DNA of 64,000 nucleotides from Paracoccus aminovorans (GTDB lineage Bacteria; Pseudomonadota; Alphaproteobacteria; Rhodobacterales; Rhodobacteraceae), in NCBI RefSeq assembly GCF_900005615.1, contig NZ_LN832559.1:2426001-2490000 (forward strand), written 5' to 3'. Each line of letters begins with the position of its first letter. Positions within the stretch are counted from its first letter, which is position 1. Shown here one piece after another: positions 18,276-27,200 of this stretch. A program made the translations under genes and the position numbers. The notes beneath the pieces were generated by a model. It made no database searches, was not told the origin of the DNA, and worked only from the letters and a program-made list of their open reading frames with translations.

Positions 18276-18667
18276 TGCTCCTGACCGGCACACAGCGCGA
18301 CCACCTGCTGGCGAATGGTCGCCAGCGCGATCAGGATCACATCCCGGTCGTGAAGTTCTTCAACCCCCTCGGCGAGGGCGTCTGGCTCGCCACCGAACTG
18401 GGTGAGGATGGCGACATCATGTTTGGCCTGGCCGATCTCGGCTATCCAGAACTCGGGTCGTGGAGCCTTGGCGAGATGCAGTCAGTCCGGCTGCCCTTCG
18501 GCATGGGCATCGAGCGCGATCTGCTGTTCACCGGGGATTTCCCGATCTCGGTCTGGGCCGAGGCCGCCCGTGAGACCGACAGCATCCGCGCCGCAGAGCG
18601 TCTGCTCTACCGCGTCGGCGCGAGCTTTTCTCGTACATCCGCCGATACAGAAAACCGGAGTGCCTGA
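18272..18667 (+). CDS. DUF2958 protein
   Basis: 131 residues from MMLLTGTQRDHLLANGRQRD, through PVVKFFNPLGEGVWLATEL, D-G-D-I-M-F-G-L-A-D-L-G and PELGSWSLGEM, to ERDLLFTGDFPISVW. This is the DUF2958 pattern, common beside ardC and ParB-type genes on alphaproteobacterial plasmids and integrative elements. Function unknown. The ATG at 18272 overlaps the ardC stop (ATGA), so the two are translationally coupled. An upstream in-frame ATG exists inside ardC but lacks conservation. Confidence 0.85.
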   Translation: MMLLTGTQRDHLLANGRQRDQDHIPVVKFFNPLGEGVWLATELGEDGDIMFGLADLGYPELGSWSLGEMQSVRLPFGMGIERDLLFTGDFPISVWAEAARETDSIRAAERLLYRVGASFSRTSADTENRSA

Positions 18668-18735
18668 TTTCCGGGTTTCAGGTTCTGCGGCTGGCGTCGC
18701 TCTCTTCAGAGGAAGAGGGCGGCGCTTCGCTTCGT

Positions 18736-18777
18736 GACGGGCTGATAGCCGGAGAGAGAGGCTCACCGGCGTCCGTC
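18736..18777 (+). promoter_or_regulatory. Structured leader element, copy 2 (before the ParB-type gene)
   Basis: Outer stem GACGGG/TCCGTC, with a G-U pair where copies 1 and 3 have G-C. Inner stem GCCGG/CCGGC, fully paired. Loop AGAGAGAGGCTCA, nearly the same as copy 3. It ends 14 bases before the ATG at 18792, followed by the ribosome site ATGGAG. Confidence 0.65.
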
Positions 18778-18791
18778 ATGGAGTAACTGAC

Positions 18792-20930
18792 ATGGCCACT
18801 GCCGTTCAGAAGATCACCCTGTCGTCTTCGCGCGACATTCCCTTCAACAAGCTGGTGCTCAGCCAGTCCAACGTCCGGCGCGTCAAGGCCGGGATCTCGG
18901 TCGAGGAACTGGCCGAGTCCATCGCCCGTCGCGGCCTGATCCAGTCCCTGCATGTCCGCCCGGTAGTGGATGCCGAGGGCAAGGAAACCGGCATGTTCGA
19001 GGTGCCCGCCGGCGGTCGCCGCTTCCGGGCGCTGGAACTGCTGGTCAAGCAGAAGCGCCTCGCTAAGGTCGCGCCGGTCCCCTGCGTCATGTCGGAGGCC
19101 AGTGCCGATGTGCTGATCGACGAGGTATCGCTCGCCGAGAACATCGAGCGCGCACCGCTGCATCCGCTCGATCAGTTCCGCGCCTTCCAGGCCATGCGCG
19201 AAAAGGGAATGACCGAGGAAGCCATCGCCGCCGCCTTCTTCGTGGATGCCAAGGTGGTGAAGCAGCGCCTGCGTCTGGTCTCCGTCTCGCCGGCATTGCT
19301 CGACGTCTATGCCGAAGACGGCATGACGCTGGAACAGCTCATGGCCTTCAGCGTCAGTTCTGACCATGCCCGGCAGGAGCAGGTCTGGGAGGCAATCAAG
19401 GATGGCTGGCAGAAAGAACCCTACCACATCCGTCGCCTGCTGACCGAAACCACGGTCCGCGCCGCCGACAAGCGGGCAGTGTTTGTCGGAATTGCCGCCT
19501 ATGAGGAGGCTGGCGGCTGCGTCTTGCGCGATCTCTTCCAGCAGGACGATGGCGGCTGGCTGCAAGATCCGGTGTTGCTCGACCGGCTGGTGGGCGAAAA
19601 GCTGAAGGCCGAGGCCGAAGCCATCGCCGCAGAGGGCTGGAAGTGGATCGAGGTCGCCATCACCTTTCCCTACGGTCACGATCATGGCCTTCGTCAGATT
19701 GTCGGCACTACGGTCGATCTGAGCGAAGAGGAACGCGCCACCCGCGAGGCATTGCGCGACGAATATGACCGGCTTGAAGCAGAATATGGAGAGGCTGACG
19801 AACTGCCTGACGAGATCGACGCCCGCCTCGGTGAGATCGAACAGGCACTGGAAACCTTCGAGCGCCGTCCGATGACCTTCGACCCCGATCAAATCGGCAT
19901 GGCGGGTGTCTTCATCAGCATCGACGCCGACGGCGCATTGCTGGTTGAGCGCGGCTATGTTCGCGCCGAGGATGAAACGCCTGCGGAACCGGAGGCGGAG
20001 ATCGTTGACCCGGAAACCGGCGAGGTGATCCAGCGGGCAGAACCGGAGGCAAGCCGCATGCGTGCGGTTATCACGCTGGGCGGCCAGCCGGTCGAAATGG
20101 AGGAGGAAGACGAGGCCGACACCATCAAGCCGCTGCCCGATCGTCTGGTCAGCGAGCTGACCGCACACCGCACGCTGGCGCTGCGGGATGCGGTGGCGGT
20201 GAACCCGCATGTCGCCATGACCGCATTGCTGCACCGGCTGGTCATGGATTGCTTCATGCCGCATTCCAGCAAAGGATGCCTCGAAGCACAGGTTCGTGAG
20301 GTCCATCTGCCCGCACAGGCCGAAGATCTGCGTGATAGCTTGTCCGCCAAGGCCATTGCAGACCGACACGAACGCTGGGGCGATCATGTCCCGGCAGACG
20401 ATGCCGCCCTTTGGGACTGGCTGACCGATCTGGACGATGGTTCGCGCATGGATCTGCTCGCCCATTGCGTCAGCTTCGGTGTCAACGCGCTCTATGAAAA
20501 GCCCAACCCCTATAGCGGCACGGGCGTCAGTCAGCACGGGCTGGACATCCGCCTCTCGCAGGCTGACCGGCTGGCCCGTTCGACCGGCCTCGACATGGTG
20601 GCCGTGGGCTGGCGACCGACCGTTGGCAATTATCTCGGCCGCGTGACCAAGCCGCGTATCCTTGAAGCCGTGCGCGAAGGGGCCGGAGACCGGGCTGCCG
20701 ATCTGATCGGGCACCTCAAGAAAGGCGACATGGCTAAGGAAGCCGAACGCCTGCTGGCCGAGACCGGCTGGCTGCCTGAGCCGCTGCGCATGGTGGACGA
20801 AGGCATCGAAGTCGAGCCGGCATCGGGCGCTGCGGCTGAAGCCGACGATCTGCCCGATTTCCTCTCCGGCGATGGCGAGGACGATCCGGCCGACGACGAG
20901 GATGAACAGCATATGGTCGCTGCTGAATAG
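18792..20930 (+). CDS. Large ParB-domain (ParB/RepB/Spo0J) protein
   Basis: 712 residues. The N-terminal ParB nuclease-like domain (15-115) shows IPFNKLVLSQSNVRR, L-A-E-S-I-A-R-R-G-L-I-Q-S-L, the PAGGRRFRAL box and L-A-E-N-I-E-R-A-P-L-H-P-L-D-Q. A helix-turn-helix follows (about 135-170). The remaining ~500 residues include an acidic segment near 315-345, a middle domain and an Asp/Glu-rich tail. Such long ParB-like proteins are typical of Tn4371-like integrative elements, where they are thought to help maintenance or act as regulators. It does not sit next to parA, which is 15 kb away. A structured leader precedes it. Confidence 0.88.
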   Translation: MATAVQKITLSSSRDIPFNKLVLSQSNVRRVKAGISVEELAESIARRGLIQSLHVRPVVDAEGKETGMFEVPAGGRRFRALELLVKQKRLAKVAPVPCVMSEASADVLIDEVSLAENIERAPLHPLDQFRAFQAMREKGMTEEAIAAAFFVDAKVVKQRLRLVSVSPALLDVYAEDGMTLEQLMAFSVSSDHARQEQVWEAIKDGWQKEPYHIRRLLTETTVRAADKRAVFVGIAAYEEAGGCVLRDLFQQDDGGWLQDPVLLDRLVGEKLKAEAEAIAAEGWKWIEVAITFPYGHDHGLRQIVGTTVDLSEEERATREALRDEYDRLEAEYGEADELPDEIDARLGEIEQALETFERRPMTFDPDQIGMAGVFISIDADGALLVERGYVRAEDETPAEPEAEIVDPETGEVIQRAEPEASRMRAVITLGGQPVEMEEEDEADTIKPLPDRLVSELTAHRTLALRDAVAVNPHVAMTALLHRLVMDCFMPHSSKGCLEAQVREVHLPAQAEDLRDSLSAKAIADRHERWGDHVPADDAALWDWLTDLDDGSRMDLLAHCVSFGVNALYEKPNPYSGTGVSQHGLDIRLSQADRLARSTGLDMVAVGWRPTVGNYLGRVTKPRILEAVREGAGDRAADLIGHLKKGDMAKEAERLLAETGWLPEPLRMVDEGIEVEPASGAAAEADDLPDFLSGDGEDDPADDEDEQHMVAAE

Positions 20931-21028
20931 CACTCATGCGGGGCGGCTTCGGTCGCCCCGCCCTCTTTCCCCTTCCACCGCATAGCCCGGCACTCCGCCG
21001 GGCCATTTTTGTTTAAGGAGACAAAATC

Positions 21029-21367
21029 ATGCCGCACAACGCCAAGGCTCCAAACGACCAGGGCAGCCCGAAGTCGGTTCATGTCGCCATCTACGATCAT
21101 CCGCACGGCACGGATGTCCGTGTTTTTCTCGCCAGGGATCGAGCTTTGAACTGGCGTACAGACATTGCCAGGGAATGGTGGAGCAATGCCTATGACGACG
21201 ATCCCCCGCCGGACGAGGAGATCGGGGAGAAGTATTTCGACCGAATGCTGGATCGCGGCGAGGAGTTTTTCTCGATACAGCTCTGTGACGTAGAAGTCGG
21301 CGATCACGTTGCTACCGATCCGACCGTTCTCGCTCCGCGCAGCGCCAGCGGAGGTGCATCATGCTGA
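21029..21367 (+). CDS. Hypothetical element protein
   Basis: 112 residues, acidic, starting MPHNAKAPNDQGSPKSVHVA. It has the segment HGTDVRVFLARDRALNWRTD and an acidic D-D-D-P-P-P-D-E-E-I run. I recognise no family. A good AAGGAG site precedes it and its stop overlaps the start of the next gene (ATG at 21361). Likely a small accessory protein of the conjugative element. The preceding 98 bp contain a GGGGCG...CGCCCC hairpin after the ParB-type gene. Confidence 0.6.
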   Translation: MPHNAKAPNDQGSPKSVHVAIYDHPHGTDVRVFLARDRALNWRTDIAREWWSNAYDDDPPPDEEIGEKYFDRMLDRGEEFFSIQLCDVEVGDHVATDPTVLAPRSASGGASC

Positions 21368-21657
21368 CCGTCGATGAGATCTTTGCCCAAGATCGGGAAA
21401 ACCGTCCGATGGAGCGCACGCTGCCCTGGGAGGAAACCCGCGACGGCATCACTGTCGTCGTGGAACCCAAACCCCATTGGGCCGAAGACATGCGCGTGTT
21501 CCGCCTCGATGCACGCGAGCATTGCCGCTACGCAGAATGGACTGCCCATGGCGGCCGCGGGCGCTTCTATGGTCACATCGACACTTCGGGCGATGATCTG
21601 ATGATGAAGGCGCGCGCGATGATCGCCCGAGAAATTGCCGATGGGCTTTGGAGCTGA
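21361..21657 (+). CDS. Hypothetical element protein
   Basis: 98 residues, starting MLTVDEIFAQDRENRPMERT, with no recognised family. Its ATG lies within the last codons of the upstream gene, so the two are translationally coupled. The sequence is rich in charged residues and ends in MIAREIADGLWS. It has no signal or membrane segment, so a cytoplasmic accessory role is likely. Confidence 0.6.
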   Translation: MLTVDEIFAQDRENRPMERTLPWEETRDGITVVVEPKPHWAEDMRVFRLDAREHCRYAEWTAHGGRGRFYGHIDTSGDDLMMKARAMIAREIADGLWS

Positions 21658-22079
21658 GGGCTCGATCGGGGATGTCGCGCTCGGGCCGTGAGGATGGGAG
21701 GTCTACACCGGACGGGTCCAATCCGGCTGCACCATGCCATCTGCCGTCCCATTCAGGACAAGCGGCAGCCATCTCTGGCCTGAAGGGAACACGATCCTGA
21801 TGCCAGCATGGTGGCAAGGCTGGCGCGGCAGAGCATCTGCAACGGGTATCCGGCATCCTGTCAGAGGCAAAGCACCACCCCCGCTTCCATTCGCAAACCT
21901 TGGTCCGATCCGTCTCTTTGACAATCAACCCGTGAAGGGTCGGCTTACGCGAGCGTGCCGCCCTCGGGGATTCGGAAAAAGTCCGAACGCCCTCGGGTGA
22001 TTGCAGATCCGGTCAGACACTTCGGGCGCCTGTCGCGCGGGGGATGGTCCCCCGCCTCCAAAGACAGGAGCCGGAACCC
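21658..22079. other. Gene-free stretch before the 54-aa protein gene
   Basis: 422 bp. The open frames on both strands lack ribosome sites and recognisable motifs, so I call none. A TTGACA-like hexamer (tttgacaatc) occurs near 21918 and could be part of a promoter for the downstream small gene. Confidence 0.4.
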
Positions 22080-22244
22080 ATGTCCTATGCAGATGCCACC
22101 GCCTTCGCCGCCAGCCTTGCCGCCACGCTGATGGTTTCGATCGTTGTGTTCCAGGCCGGAGACGGCACCCACGCCGCTTGCCCCGCCGCCGAGTTCGACG
22201 GCGATGACGACATGGTGAAGCTGGAGTTGGACCCGTGGGAGTAA
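22080..22244 (+). CDS. Small protein, 54 aa, hydrophobic N-terminus
   Basis: Starts MSYADATAFAASLAATLMVS with a CAGGAG site 9 bases before the ATG. Residues 6-26 form a hydrophobic helix (possible membrane anchor), followed by an acidic tail ending KLELDPWE. No family recognised. A GGCGC(gaaa)GCGCC hairpin directly after the stop could terminate it. The clean start, helix and terminator make it a reasonable gene call, though it is short. Confidence 0.5.
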   Translation: MSYADATAFAASLAATLMVSIVVFQAGDGTHAACPAAEFDGDDDMVKLELDPWE

Positions 22245-22385
22245 GGCGCGAAAGCGCCTCATCCCCGACGGCCCGAGCGCGGCAGCCCGCGCTTCGGGCC
22301 TTCAGCCTTGCGATGATCCCCATCGCCGGCAGCGGAACCGGGAACAAGCCCGGTCAGAGAGGAAGAGTGCGGGCCGTTCGGCCGT

Positions 22386-22427
22386 GACGGGTTGAGGGTC
22401 GGAGAGAGAGGCTCACCGGCGCCCGTC
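22386..22427 (+). promoter_or_regulatory. Structured leader element, copy 3
   Basis: Outer stem GACGGG/CCCGTC, inner stem GTCGG/CCGGC with one T-G (U-G) pair, loop AGAGAGAGGCTCA. It ends 14 bases before the ATG at 22442, again followed by ATGGAG. An upstream hairpin GGCC(gttc)GGCC abuts it. Copies 2 and 3 agree at nearly every position outside the compensated pairs. Confidence 0.65.
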
Positions 22428-22441
22428 ATGGAGTAATCCCA

Positions 22442-22990
22442 ATGACCTTTGCCCGTTCCGAAACCTTCCGTTCCATCGGTCATATTCTGGCTGCCGATGT
22501 TCTGCCCGCGCTTTATCGGTCGCAAAAGCTGCCGCTGCGCATCTCGTGCCTCGGCGTGGCCAACTATGACGCCAGTGACGCGGCGAACAGTTTTGACCGC
22601 GTGATCCCGCTTGGGGAATGCCCGTCACCGGAAGAGGCCATCCAGGCCGCAGCCTTGCGCCTGTCGCGCGGTGATATTTGCACGGGGCCGGACAGCTTCC
22701 CGTATTTTCAGCCGCGCATCATGCTCATTCAGGACCGCGATCAGCGCCTGGTCCTCGCCGGCGAAATCCGCGCCGGCATTATCCTCTGGCAACAGCCGGT
22801 CGCATGCGATGCCGAGGCACGCAGGATCCTGACCGAGGCCAGCCGCCTGCGCGGTATGGCATTCCGGGCCTCGGACCCCGGTGATGCGAGACGGCTGCGT
22901 TACCGCGCCGCTGCACTGGAGGTCCGGCTGGTCGATCCCTTCTGGCGCGAGACCGCAGCCGATCTGCTCCGCCTGCCACAGGCCGCCTGA
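22442..22990 (+). CDS. Hypothetical element protein
   Basis: 182 residues, starting MTFARSETFRSIGHILAADV. No family recognised and no catalytic motif visible. The middle reads DSFPYFQPRIMLIQDRDQRL and the C-terminal half is helical and Arg-rich. It is preceded by the third structured leader, placing it in the same regulatory group as ardC and the ParB-type gene. Probably cytoplasmic. Confidence 0.62.
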   Translation: MTFARSETFRSIGHILAADVLPALYRSQKLPLRISCLGVANYDASDAANSFDRVIPLGECPSPEEAIQAAALRLSRGDICTGPDSFPYFQPRIMLIQDRDQRLVLAGEIRAGIILWQQPVACDAEARRILTEASRLRGMAFRASDPGDARRLRYRAAALEVRLVDPFWRETAADLLRLPQAA

Positions 22991-23055
22991 GCTTCACCCT
23001 TCCCATCCCATTCGGCTCGGTTTCACGCCGGGCCATGTCATGCCTGGAGACCGTC

Positions 23056-23472
23056 ATGGCCGACTATTTCACGCACTTTTCCTGCCTGCTCGATGTGGGC
23101 ACCCCCGAAAATGCCGCCCGCGCGCTCGAGCTCTATAACGCTCTGACTGCTGAAAATGCTTCCGAAGACCCGCCCTCGGACGGCTTCCTGCTCTCCATCC
23201 AGCCAGAACATGGTGGCACACAGCTCTGGATGCGTGATGACGTCACCGGCGATCCCGAGCATGTCATCCAGTTCGTCAAACGCTGCGCCACCGAGTTCCG
23301 CCTGACGGGCTTATGGGGCCTTCAATACGCAAACAGCTGTTCCAGGCCGAGAATCGACGGCTTCGGCGGTGGCGCGCATGTCCTCGATCTTGCCACCGGA
23401 GAAACAGTGGACTGGATCTATACCGATGGCTGGCTTTCCTCGGTGCTCGAAGGGAGAGATCCCTATGAGTGA
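23056..23472 (+). CDS. Hypothetical element protein
   Basis: 138 residues from MADYFTHFSCLLDVGTPENA. This ATG is chosen because a GGAGA lies 6 bases before it; an upstream in-frame ATG at 23035 lacks a site. The C-terminus reads GGGAHVLDLATGETVDWIYT. Similar small acidic proteins occur in the accessory part of alphaproteobacterial mobile elements, but I know no function. The stop overlaps the next gene's start region (ATG at 23465). Confidence 0.6.
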   Translation: MADYFTHFSCLLDVGTPENAARALELYNALTAENASEDPPSDGFLLSIQPEHGGTQLWMRDDVTGDPEHVIQFVKRCATEFRLTGLWGLQYANSCSRPRIDGFGGGAHVLDLATGETVDWIYTDGWLSSVLEGRDPYE

Positions 23473-24109
23473 GATCATCGAAACCATCGTCTATCGCCTC
23501 AACGAACTGTCCGATGCGGCGAAGGACAAGGCCCGCGCCTGGTATCGTGAGGGCGGCTTCGACTATGACTGGTACGATGCCGTCTATGAGGATTTCCAGC
23601 GCATCGCGGAAATCCTCGGGCTGAACCTCAAGACCCGCACCGTCCGGTTGATGGGCGGGGGCACACGGCAAGACCCCTGCATCTGGTTCCGGGGCTTTTC
23701 TTCGCAGGGGGACGGTGCGTGCTTTGAATCCCGGTATTCCTACCGCAAACATGCACCGCGCCTGATCCGGGAATACGCCCCACAGGACACCGAACTGCAC
23801 CGCATCGCCGACGCCCTTCAGGCGATCCAGCGCCGCAACTTCTATCAGCTTCGCGCCGATGCCAGCCATCGGGGCCATTATTATCACGAATACTGCATGG
23901 CGATCTCGGTCGAGCGCGACAGCCCGACCTGGCAGGACATGACCGCCGATGCCGAGGAGACGATCATCGAGGCGCTGCGCGATCTGGCCCGCTGGCTCTA
24001 CCGCCAGCTTGAGCGCGAATATGATTATCTATCCTCCGACGAGGCGGTCGATGAAACCATCGCCGCCAATGAATACACCTTCACCGAGGGCGGTCGCCGC
24101 TTCGGATGA
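23465..24109 (+). CDS. Conserved mobile-element protein (phage/plasmid type)
   Basis: 214 residues, starting MSEIIETIVYRLNELSDAAK and then DKARAWYREG-F-D-Y-D-W-Y, a pattern I associate with conserved phage and plasmid proteins, sometimes labelled antitoxin of a stability system without firm evidence. The aromatic, acidic composition and the E-Y-D-Y-L...D-E-A-V-D-E-T-I tail fit. No toxin partner is visible beside it. The start at 23465 overlaps the previous stop. A strong terminator follows. Confidence 0.62.
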   Translation: MSEIIETIVYRLNELSDAAKDKARAWYREGGFDYDWYDAVYEDFQRIAEILGLNLKTRTVRLMGGGTRQDPCIWFRGFSSQGDGACFESRYSYRKHAPRLIREYAPQDTELHRIADALQAIQRRNFYQLRADASHRGHYYHEYCMAISVERDSPTWQDMTADAEETIIEALRDLARWLYRQLEREYDYLSSDEAVDETIAANEYTFTEGGRRFG

Positions 24110-24128
24110 TCCTGAGATGACACTGACA

Positions 24129-24160
24129 AGCGCCCCGCCGTCCGGTCGGGGCGCTTTTTT
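24129..24160 (+). terminator. Rho-independent terminator
   Basis: A 9-bp perfect stem AGCGCCCCG/CGGGGCGCT with a 9-base loop, followed by TTTTTT. It ends the run of small hypothetical genes 20 bases after the stop at 24109. Confidence 0.9.
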
Positions 24161-24268
24161 CATGCTGCGGTTTGAGAGTGAGAGGCTGGCCGGAAAGGGT
24201 CAGGTCCGGGTGGTCGATAGAGAGCGCTGTCCGGGCTTGTCCCTTCCCGCTCTCCTGAGGTTCCCGAC

Positions 24269-27200
24269 ATGAACATGGTTTTCCCCGTGGCCGATCCGGT
24301 CACGCCGCTGGTGGCTGCGCCCGCGATCCTGGCTGCGGCCAATCTTTTGCTCCCCCATCTCGAACGCGGTCAGCGCGTCGATGCCGCCACCTTGCGCGGT
24401 GCGATGGAAACGGCCTTCGGCGCGTCCGACGCTACTGGCGTCTGGGACTGGAAGCTGGCCTATGAGGCTTGCGAAGTCACCACCGTTCTCTTCTTGCGCA
24501 AATACGGAAAGGCGCTTTTCCGTAAAGCCGCGTCTCCGGCTGCACGGATTTCCGTGCTGGCAAAGATCGTGGCGCTGTTGCCCACGCAGACCCGGCGTTC
24601 CGAGGAAAGCCAGACCTTCCAGCAGTTCAGCACGCCTCTGCCATTGGGCCTTGCCGCTCTGACAGCCGCTGCGATCACACCTGATGACAGGGTTCTGGAA
24701 CCATCGGCTGGCACCGGTCTTCTGGCGATCCTGGCGCAGACCATCGGCGGTTCGCTGATCCTCAACGAACTCGCCGAGACCCGCGCCGATCTGCTGGCCC
24801 AGCTCTTTCCGGCCTTCGCCGTCACCCGGTTCGACGCCGCCCAGATCGATGATCATCTCGCCCCGGATGGCGTCCCGTCCGTGGTGCTGATGAACCCGCC
24901 ATTCTCGGTCATGGCCAATGTCAGCGGGCGTGTGTCCGATGCGGCCTACCGCCATGTTGCCTCGGCGCTGGCCCGCCTTGCTCCTGGCGGTCGGCTGGTG
25001 ACGATCACCGGTGCAGGCTTTGGCCCCGAGGCTCCGGCATGGCGGGACGCTTTCACCCGCTTGCAGGCGCGTGGCCGCGTGGTGTTCACCGCCGCCGTCG
25101 ATGGTGCAGTCTATGCAAAGCACGGCACCACGATCGACACGCGGCTGACCGTGATCGACAAACTGCCCGCCGAAGATCCGGCCAGTTTCCCGGGCTCACC
25201 GGGAATTGCACCCGATGTTGCCACGCTGATCGGCTGGATCGAGGCGCATGTCCCGCAGCGTTCGCCTGTCTCATTGCCGAAGACCGTGGTGTCCGCTTCG
25301 ACCACCGCGCCGAAAACCGTGCGGGGCTATCTGGCCCGGGCGACAGCTGCGCGGCCTGCTGCTGCTCCCGCCAACGATCCCGAGGGCGTCGAACTCGCCT
25401 ATGAGACCGTGGACTGGACGCCACCGGAAGGCGCTCGCCTGTCCGATGCCATCTATGAGGAATATGCGCTGCAATCGCTGCGCATTGCTGGCGCGCAGCC
25501 GCATCCGACCAAGCTGGTGCAATCCGCCGCCATGGCCTCGGTCGCACCGCCGAAGCCCTCCTACCGGCCCATGCTGCCCGCCGACATCTACGCGCGTCTG
25601 TCGGACGCCCAGCTCGAAACGGTGATTTATGCCGGGGAAGCCCATGCCGATCATCTCGCGGGTGCCTGGACCGTGGACGAGCATTTCGACAATGTGAGCG
25701 CCGCGCCCGAAGATGCTACGGGATCGATCCGCTTTCGCCGGGGGTTCATGCTCGGTGACGGAACCGGCGCTGGCAAGGGTCGCCAGTCCGCCGCCATCAT
25801 TCTCGACAACTGGTTGCGCGGTCGGCGCAAGGCAATCTGGATCTCCAAATCCGACAAGCTGATCGAGGACGCGCAACGCGACTGGTCGGCGCTCGGCATG
25901 GAACGGCTGCTGGTCACGCCTCTGTCACGCTTCCCTCAAGGCGCAAAGATCGCGCTGTCGGAAGGCGTCCTATTTACAACCTATGCCACGCTACGCTCCG
26001 ACGACCGGGGTGAGAAGGTTTCCCGCGTCAAGCAGATCGTCGAATGGTTGGGGTCCGATTTCGATGGAGCCATTATCTTCGACGAGAGCCATTCCATGCA
26101 GAATGCCGGTGGCGGAAAAGGCGAACGCGGCGATGTCGCCGCCTCGCAGCAGGGACGTGCGGGCCTGCGGCTCCAGCACGCGCTGCCCGATGCCCGCGTG
26201 GTCTATGTCTCGGCGACCGGCGCCACCACAGTTCACAATCTCGCCTATGCGCAGCGCCTCGGCCTCTGGGGCGGCGAGGATTTTCCGTTCCAGACCCGTG
26301 CCGAGTTCGTCGAGGCGATTGAGGCCGGTGGCGTTGCGGCCATGGAAGTGCTGGCCCGCGATCTGCGGTCCCTCGGCCTCTATACCGCGCGCTCACTCTC
26401 CTATGATGGCGTCGAATATGAACTGATCGAGCATCAGCTCACGGACGAACAGCGGCACATCTACGACTCATATGCTGCCGCCTTCGCCGTGATTCACGGG
26501 AATCTGGATGCGGCGATGGAAGCCGCCAACATCACCGGCAGCCCAGACTCTGGGGGAGCGACGCTGAACCGGCAGGCCAAATCCGCCGCCCGTTCGGCCT
26601 TTGAAAGCACCAAGCAGCGCTTCTTCGGCCATCTGCTGACCTCCATGAAAACCCCGACCCTGATCCGGTCCATCGACGCCGATCTGGAAGCGGGCCATGC
26701 CGCCGTTATCCAGATCGTCTCGACCGGCGAGGCGCTGATGGAACGGCGGCTTTCCGAGATCCCCACTGAGGAATGGAACGATATTTCCGTCGATGTCACG
26801 CCCAGGGAGTATGTAGGCTCGTATTTGCAGCATTCCTTCCCGGTACAGCTCTATGAGCTGTTTACCGATGGCGAGGGCAACCTCTCTTCCCGTCCCGTCT
26901 TTCGCGATGGTCAGCCGGTAGAATGCCGCGAAGCCGTGGCGCGGCGCGACGAGATGCTGGAGCAACTCGGTTCGCTTCCGCCTGTCCCCGGTGCGCTCGA
27001 CCAGATCGTCCAGCGTTTCGGCACGGATATGGTGGCGGAAGTCACGGGCCGTTCGCGCCGGATCGTGCGCAAGGGCGGCGGGGCATCGGCACGCCTTGCG
27101 GTCGAGAACCGTGCGCCTTCCGCCAATCTTGCCGAGACTTCGGCCTTCATGGATGACGGCAAGCGCATCCTGGTCTTCTCTGATGCCGGTGGCACGGGGC

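Noticed and set aside
18678..20933. 751-codon open frame opposite the ParB-type gene
   Set aside because: The plus strand here encodes a clear ParB-domain protein with a ribosome site and leader. The opposite frame has no family motif and is the open antisense frame expected in GC-rich coding DNA.
21703..21924. 73-codon minus-strand frame in the 21.7-22.1 kb gap
   Set aside because: No ribosome site, no family similarity that I can see, and neighbours all run on the plus strand.
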